Below are positions 28,647 through 30,310 of a stretch of DNA of 30,310 bases, piece after piece. Source of the stretch: a virus; the IMG/VR virus record IMGVR_UViG_3300023284_001390, positions 1 through 30,310 of that record; one strand, written 5' to 3'. The notes beneath the pieces are model-generated. The model was not told the origin of the DNA. It did no database searches and was given only the letters and a program-made list of their open reading frames with translations. Numbering within the stretch: the first letter of the stretch is position 1; each line of letters starts with the position of its first letter. The translations under genes were made by a program, and so were the position numbers.

Positions 28647-28838
28647 TCAAACCTTTATGTCTATAGTAGATCCGCTAAGTAGTAAGGGATCAGGAATTTT
28701 TGATGCCATCTCAGTTGTAGCTTTACACGGCCGGCAGAAAAACAGCCACTCCATCTCAGCCGTTGAAAAGCTCCGACCCGTAGGATCAAAATATGTACCA
28801 CATCCGCGACACTGTAACAGATTGAGAGCATCAGTCAT
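28647..28838 (-). CDS. Small zinc-ribbon protein (63 aa)
   Basis: Starts at 28838 (MTDALNLLQCRGCG), overlapping the upstream stop as TAATG. Cys pairs CRGC and, 20 residues later, CRPC form a CxxC...CxxC zinc ribbon with aromatic core residues between (YFDPTGRSFSTAEMEWLFF). Such ribbons bind nucleic acid or protein partners; no target is known. Confidence 0.65.
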   Translation of the reverse strand: MTDALNLLQCRGCGTYFDPTGRSFSTAEMEWLFFCRPCKATTEMASKIPDPLLLSGSTIDIKV

Positions 28839-29086
28839 TAGTCCATTATTCCCCAAAACCGTTTCTCTGCCCGGTCACGCCAGTCAGGCACACTTAGAAT
28901 CGGCCGAAGCTTGGTGGTCCGAAGGTCACGTTCCCTTTGCCTTTTATCCTGTTCCATATCGCGCACAGCCCAAACCGCATCAAACCAGGTACATGTCTCA
29001 GCAGCTCCCCTACCACGTAGTATACCGATGTATCTCATACCAAGCTCCACCATACTATCATGCGATCGTCTGGTACCCGCATTCAT
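28838..29086 (-). CDS. Small basic hypothetical protein (82 aa)
   Basis: MNAGTRRSHDSMVELGMRYI followed by CTWFDAVWAVRDMEQDKRQR and a basic end (DWRDRAEKRFW). Start overlaps the upstream stop as ATGA. 'TWFDAVWAVRDMEQDK' resembles the helix of many short phage proteins of unknown role. Not identified. Confidence 0.55.
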   Translation of the reverse strand: MNAGTRRSHDSMVELGMRYIGILRGRGAAETCTWFDAVWAVRDMEQDKRQRERDLRTTKLRPILSVPDWRDRAEKRFWGIMD

Positions 29087-29235
29087 CGATTTTCAATCCT
29101 TTCAACTACTTCCATCAGTAGGCGCGGAGCTTCATTACCTAGTAAGGCAATAGCTACAATCCCACCGACTACACCCATAGCTGCTTGACCTAAGTAGATG
29201 TACAGGATTACCCTGGCCGTATTTTTAACGATCAC
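29083..29235 (-). CDS. Small membrane protein, GTG start (50 aa)
   Basis: Frame from GTG 29235, which overlaps the stop of the upstream gene as GTGA. ARVILYIYLGQAAMGVVGGI then VAIALLG is a single transmembrane helix, followed by a charged helix (EVVERIENR). Coupled to both neighbours by 4-bp overlaps, which supports a real gene. Not recognised. Confidence 0.55.
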   Translation of the reverse strand: MIVKNTARVILYIYLGQAAMGVVGGIVAIALLGNEAPRLLMEVVERIENR

Positions 29236-29450
29236 TTTTCATCCTCTACATAATGCATAAGGGCGAGACCAACCCGTTGATCCCCAACACACAGATCAAA
29301 GTGGTTTATCGACCACTTATCAGCCTCGTGAGGTGTCTTAAAGGGGCCATAGAACGTGAAACCCCCACCAACGCTGCCAATGGTTATCATGTACCATGTC
29401 GGGTAAACTTCGTGATCAGTGCGACCTGGTAAGGTTTCAGTTTTAACCAT
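29232..29450 (-). CDS. Small hypothetical protein (72 aa)
   Basis: Starts at ATG 29450 (MVKTETLPGRTDHEV), which lies in the last codons of the upstream gene; a GTG at 29486 is an alternative. YPTWYMITIGSVGGGFTFYG is a beta hairpin with many aromatics, then FKTPHEADKWS, a helix. Similar beta-hairpin plus 'F.t..eA..w' proteins are common in phages. Function unknown. Confidence 0.5.
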   Translation of the reverse strand: MVKTETLPGRTDHEVYPTWYMITIGSVGGGFTFYGPFKTPHEADKWSINHFDLCVGDQRVGLALMHYVEDEK

Positions 29451-29625
29451 AGCCAAAGGTTTCCCCTTTAGGATGATCGGGACCACGATGAACTATTGCC
29501 CGGTATTTCCCGTCCACCTCCGGACCACGTGCCTTTTTGGCGTCTAGCTTATTACGAAAGTAACTGAGACCGATTTCAGTCTTAACTTTCCAAAACCGCT
29601 CGCCGATGACCGCTGATTTGGTCAT
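29443..29625 (-). CDS. Small basic hypothetical protein (60 aa)
   Basis: MTKSAVIGERFWKVKTEIGL followed by SYFRNKLDAKKARGPEVDG and a YRAIVHRGPDHPKG end. GAGG lies 8 nt before ATG. Basic, probably a small soluble fold; not recognised. Overlaps the next start by 8 bp. Confidence 0.5.
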   Translation of the reverse strand: MTKSAVIGERFWKVKTEIGLSYFRNKLDAKKARGPEVDGKYRAIVHRGPDHPKGETFGYG

Positions 29626-29888
29626 ATAATTAACCTCGCTTCTAAACGTTTCAAATATGATCCAAGCAACCGGTGCTCTTGCCAGTCGTCAGGGTGATCA
29701 TGTGCCAAATGATCGAGCGCGTTTTTCAATATACCCCAGTTTTTAGCCGGTCGATCAGTCTCCAAGGCCACGGACTGAAGGACAGTATAGTCGATCCGCT
29801 TGGCAGTACGTATAGCATCACGTACAGATCTTAACAAAGGAACACGCCACCGATAATCAGACATTAGTTTCCGCGTTGCGCCACTCAT
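29622..29888 (-). CDS. Small helical hypothetical protein (88 aa)
   Basis: MSGATRKLMSDYRWRVPLLR, then RTAKRIDYTVLQSVALETDR, HLAHDHPDDWQEHRLLGSYL and a basic end. Start joined to the upstream stop as TAATG; MSDYRWR at 29864 with GGA upstream is an alternative. Charged and helical; no motif recognised. Confidence 0.5.
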   Translation of the reverse strand: MSGATRKLMSDYRWRVPLLRSVRDAIRTAKRIDYTVLQSVALETDRPAKNWGILKNALDHLAHDHPDDWQEHRLLGSYLKRLEARLII

Positions 29889-30103
29889 TATCTACTACCC
29901 TCCGGCCACTCTACCATCGGGCGCCATGCCCATATATGCGGAAGATCACTAGAAATATAACTTGCAATCGTAATCATAAATCCATTAACACACTTTCTTT
30001 TAACACCCGCATGAATCCGAGAGCCGCAATGATCATATGCCAAGAAAAACAACACAGGCTCATTAATCGGTATATTTGCTAAGTCATAATTCCAATCTCT
30101 CAC
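29888..30103 (-). CDS. Small hypothetical protein, DUF551-like end (71 aa)
   Basis: GTG start at 30103 overlapping the upstream stop (GTGA). NEPVLFFLAYDHCGSRIHAG, then a strand and HIWAWRPMVEWPEGS, which resembles the 'tHW.PlP.pP' close of the DUF551 family. The match is limited to the last 15 residues and the general layout. Confidence 0.45.
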   Translation of the reverse strand: MRDWNYDLANIPINEPVLFFLAYDHCGSRIHAGVKRKCVNGFMITIASYISSDLPHIWAWRPMVEWPEGSR

Positions 30104-30309
30104 GGGAACACAATCTGAAGTGCGTCATGAACGCCACGGCTATTAGCGCCGGCTTCAATCAAGGCTAGAGCTATGAGCTTCCCGATCGCGCGATCGCCGT
30201 TCGCTGTTCCGCTGATGATCGTCATATAAGAGCCGTAATGACCGCGAGTAATTTCGGGCTTATCTTCTACCCCAATCACATAGTCTCGGAAGTCGGCGGC
30301 AAGTTCAGA
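30100..30309 (-). CDS. Hypothetical protein, 5' end cut by window
   Basis: C-terminal 69 residues, in a frame open to the right edge: FRDYVIGVEDKPEITRGHYG, then SYMTIISGTANGDRAIGKLI, ALALIEAGANSRGVHDAL and a terminal VFP. Gly- and Ala-rich helix-turn pattern; not recognised. The stop is shared with the next start as GTGA. Confidence 0.55.
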   Translation of the reverse strand, partial: SELAADFRDYVIGVEDKPEITRGHYGSYMTIISGTANGDRAIGKLIALALIEAGANSRGVHDALQIVFP

Positions 30310-30310
30310 C

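Noticed and set aside
1-30310. tRNA genes, insertion sequences, integrase or attachment sites
   Set aside because: No cloverleaf, transposase, integrase or long terminal inverted repeat could be recognised on either strand.

Overview
The window is part of the early and middle region of a tailed double-stranded DNA phage (Caudoviricetes) of a Gram-negative host. The evidence is dense packing of short genes with ATGA, TGATG or TAATG junctions, a complete phage-type replication and nucleotide-metabolism set, near-consensus sigma70 promoters, and no ribosomal, tRNA or host housekeeping genes. No capsid, tail, portal or terminase gene is present. GC content looks close to one half by eye.

Layout. 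Almost everything is read leftward (minus strand). Only two genes, a multi-HTH protein and a primase-helicase (19380-22051), are read rightward, from a divergent promoter pair at 19249-19350. The rightward unit meets the leftward one at a hairpin terminator (22031-22060). From right to left: 30310-26410 holds small hypothetical proteins, single-helix micro-proteins, a peptidyl-tRNA hydrolase 2-like protein and an SleB-type endolysin. 26398-22059 holds a small putatively leaderless gene, an orphan adenine-type DNA methyltransferase, several mini-genes, ThyX and a phosphoribosyltransferase. 19277-14204 holds small early genes, a polynucleotide kinase/phosphatase broken by a frameshift, an RNA ligase 1 homologue and a dCTP deaminase. 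14207-10375 holds an SNF2-type helicase, a cupin, a frameshifted C39-like protease and a DexA-like exonuclease. 10403-5027 holds an AT-hook acidic protein, a Cas4-like Fe-S nuclease (DUF2800), a DUF2815 ssDNA-binding candidate and a family A DNA polymerase. 5022-1 holds small proteins, a RuvC-like resolvase, an HTH plus metallophosphatase protein resembling T5 A1, a nucleoside deoxyribosyltransferase-like protein, a dATP/dGTP diphosphohydrolase-like protein and MazG.

How the genes fit together. Prim-pol/helicase, polymerase, DUF2815, DUF2800 nuclease, SNF2, RuvC and DexA make a replication-recombination module. dCTP deaminase, ThyX, MazG, the diphosphohydrolase, the deoxyribosyltransferase and the phosphoribosyltransferase reshape nucleotide pools. 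RNA ligase plus 5'-kinase/3'-phosphatase is the usual tRNA-repair pair against host anticodon nucleases.

The most notable regulatory signal is a family of promoters with TTGACA, a 17-nt spacer carrying GGCC at spacer positions 6-9, usually an extended TGn -10, TATAAT, and often GCG after it. They sit at 1518, 10375, 14179, 17978, 19249 and 19322, with variants at 8248, 11904 and 26370. The shared spacer element suggests a common regulator; the multi-HTH protein next to the divergent pair is a candidate. Two otherwise intact genes (C39 protease, kinase/phosphatase) carry single-base frame breaks that may be real, programmed, or sequencing errors. Several real genes of 25-59 codons are easy to miss and are listed here.
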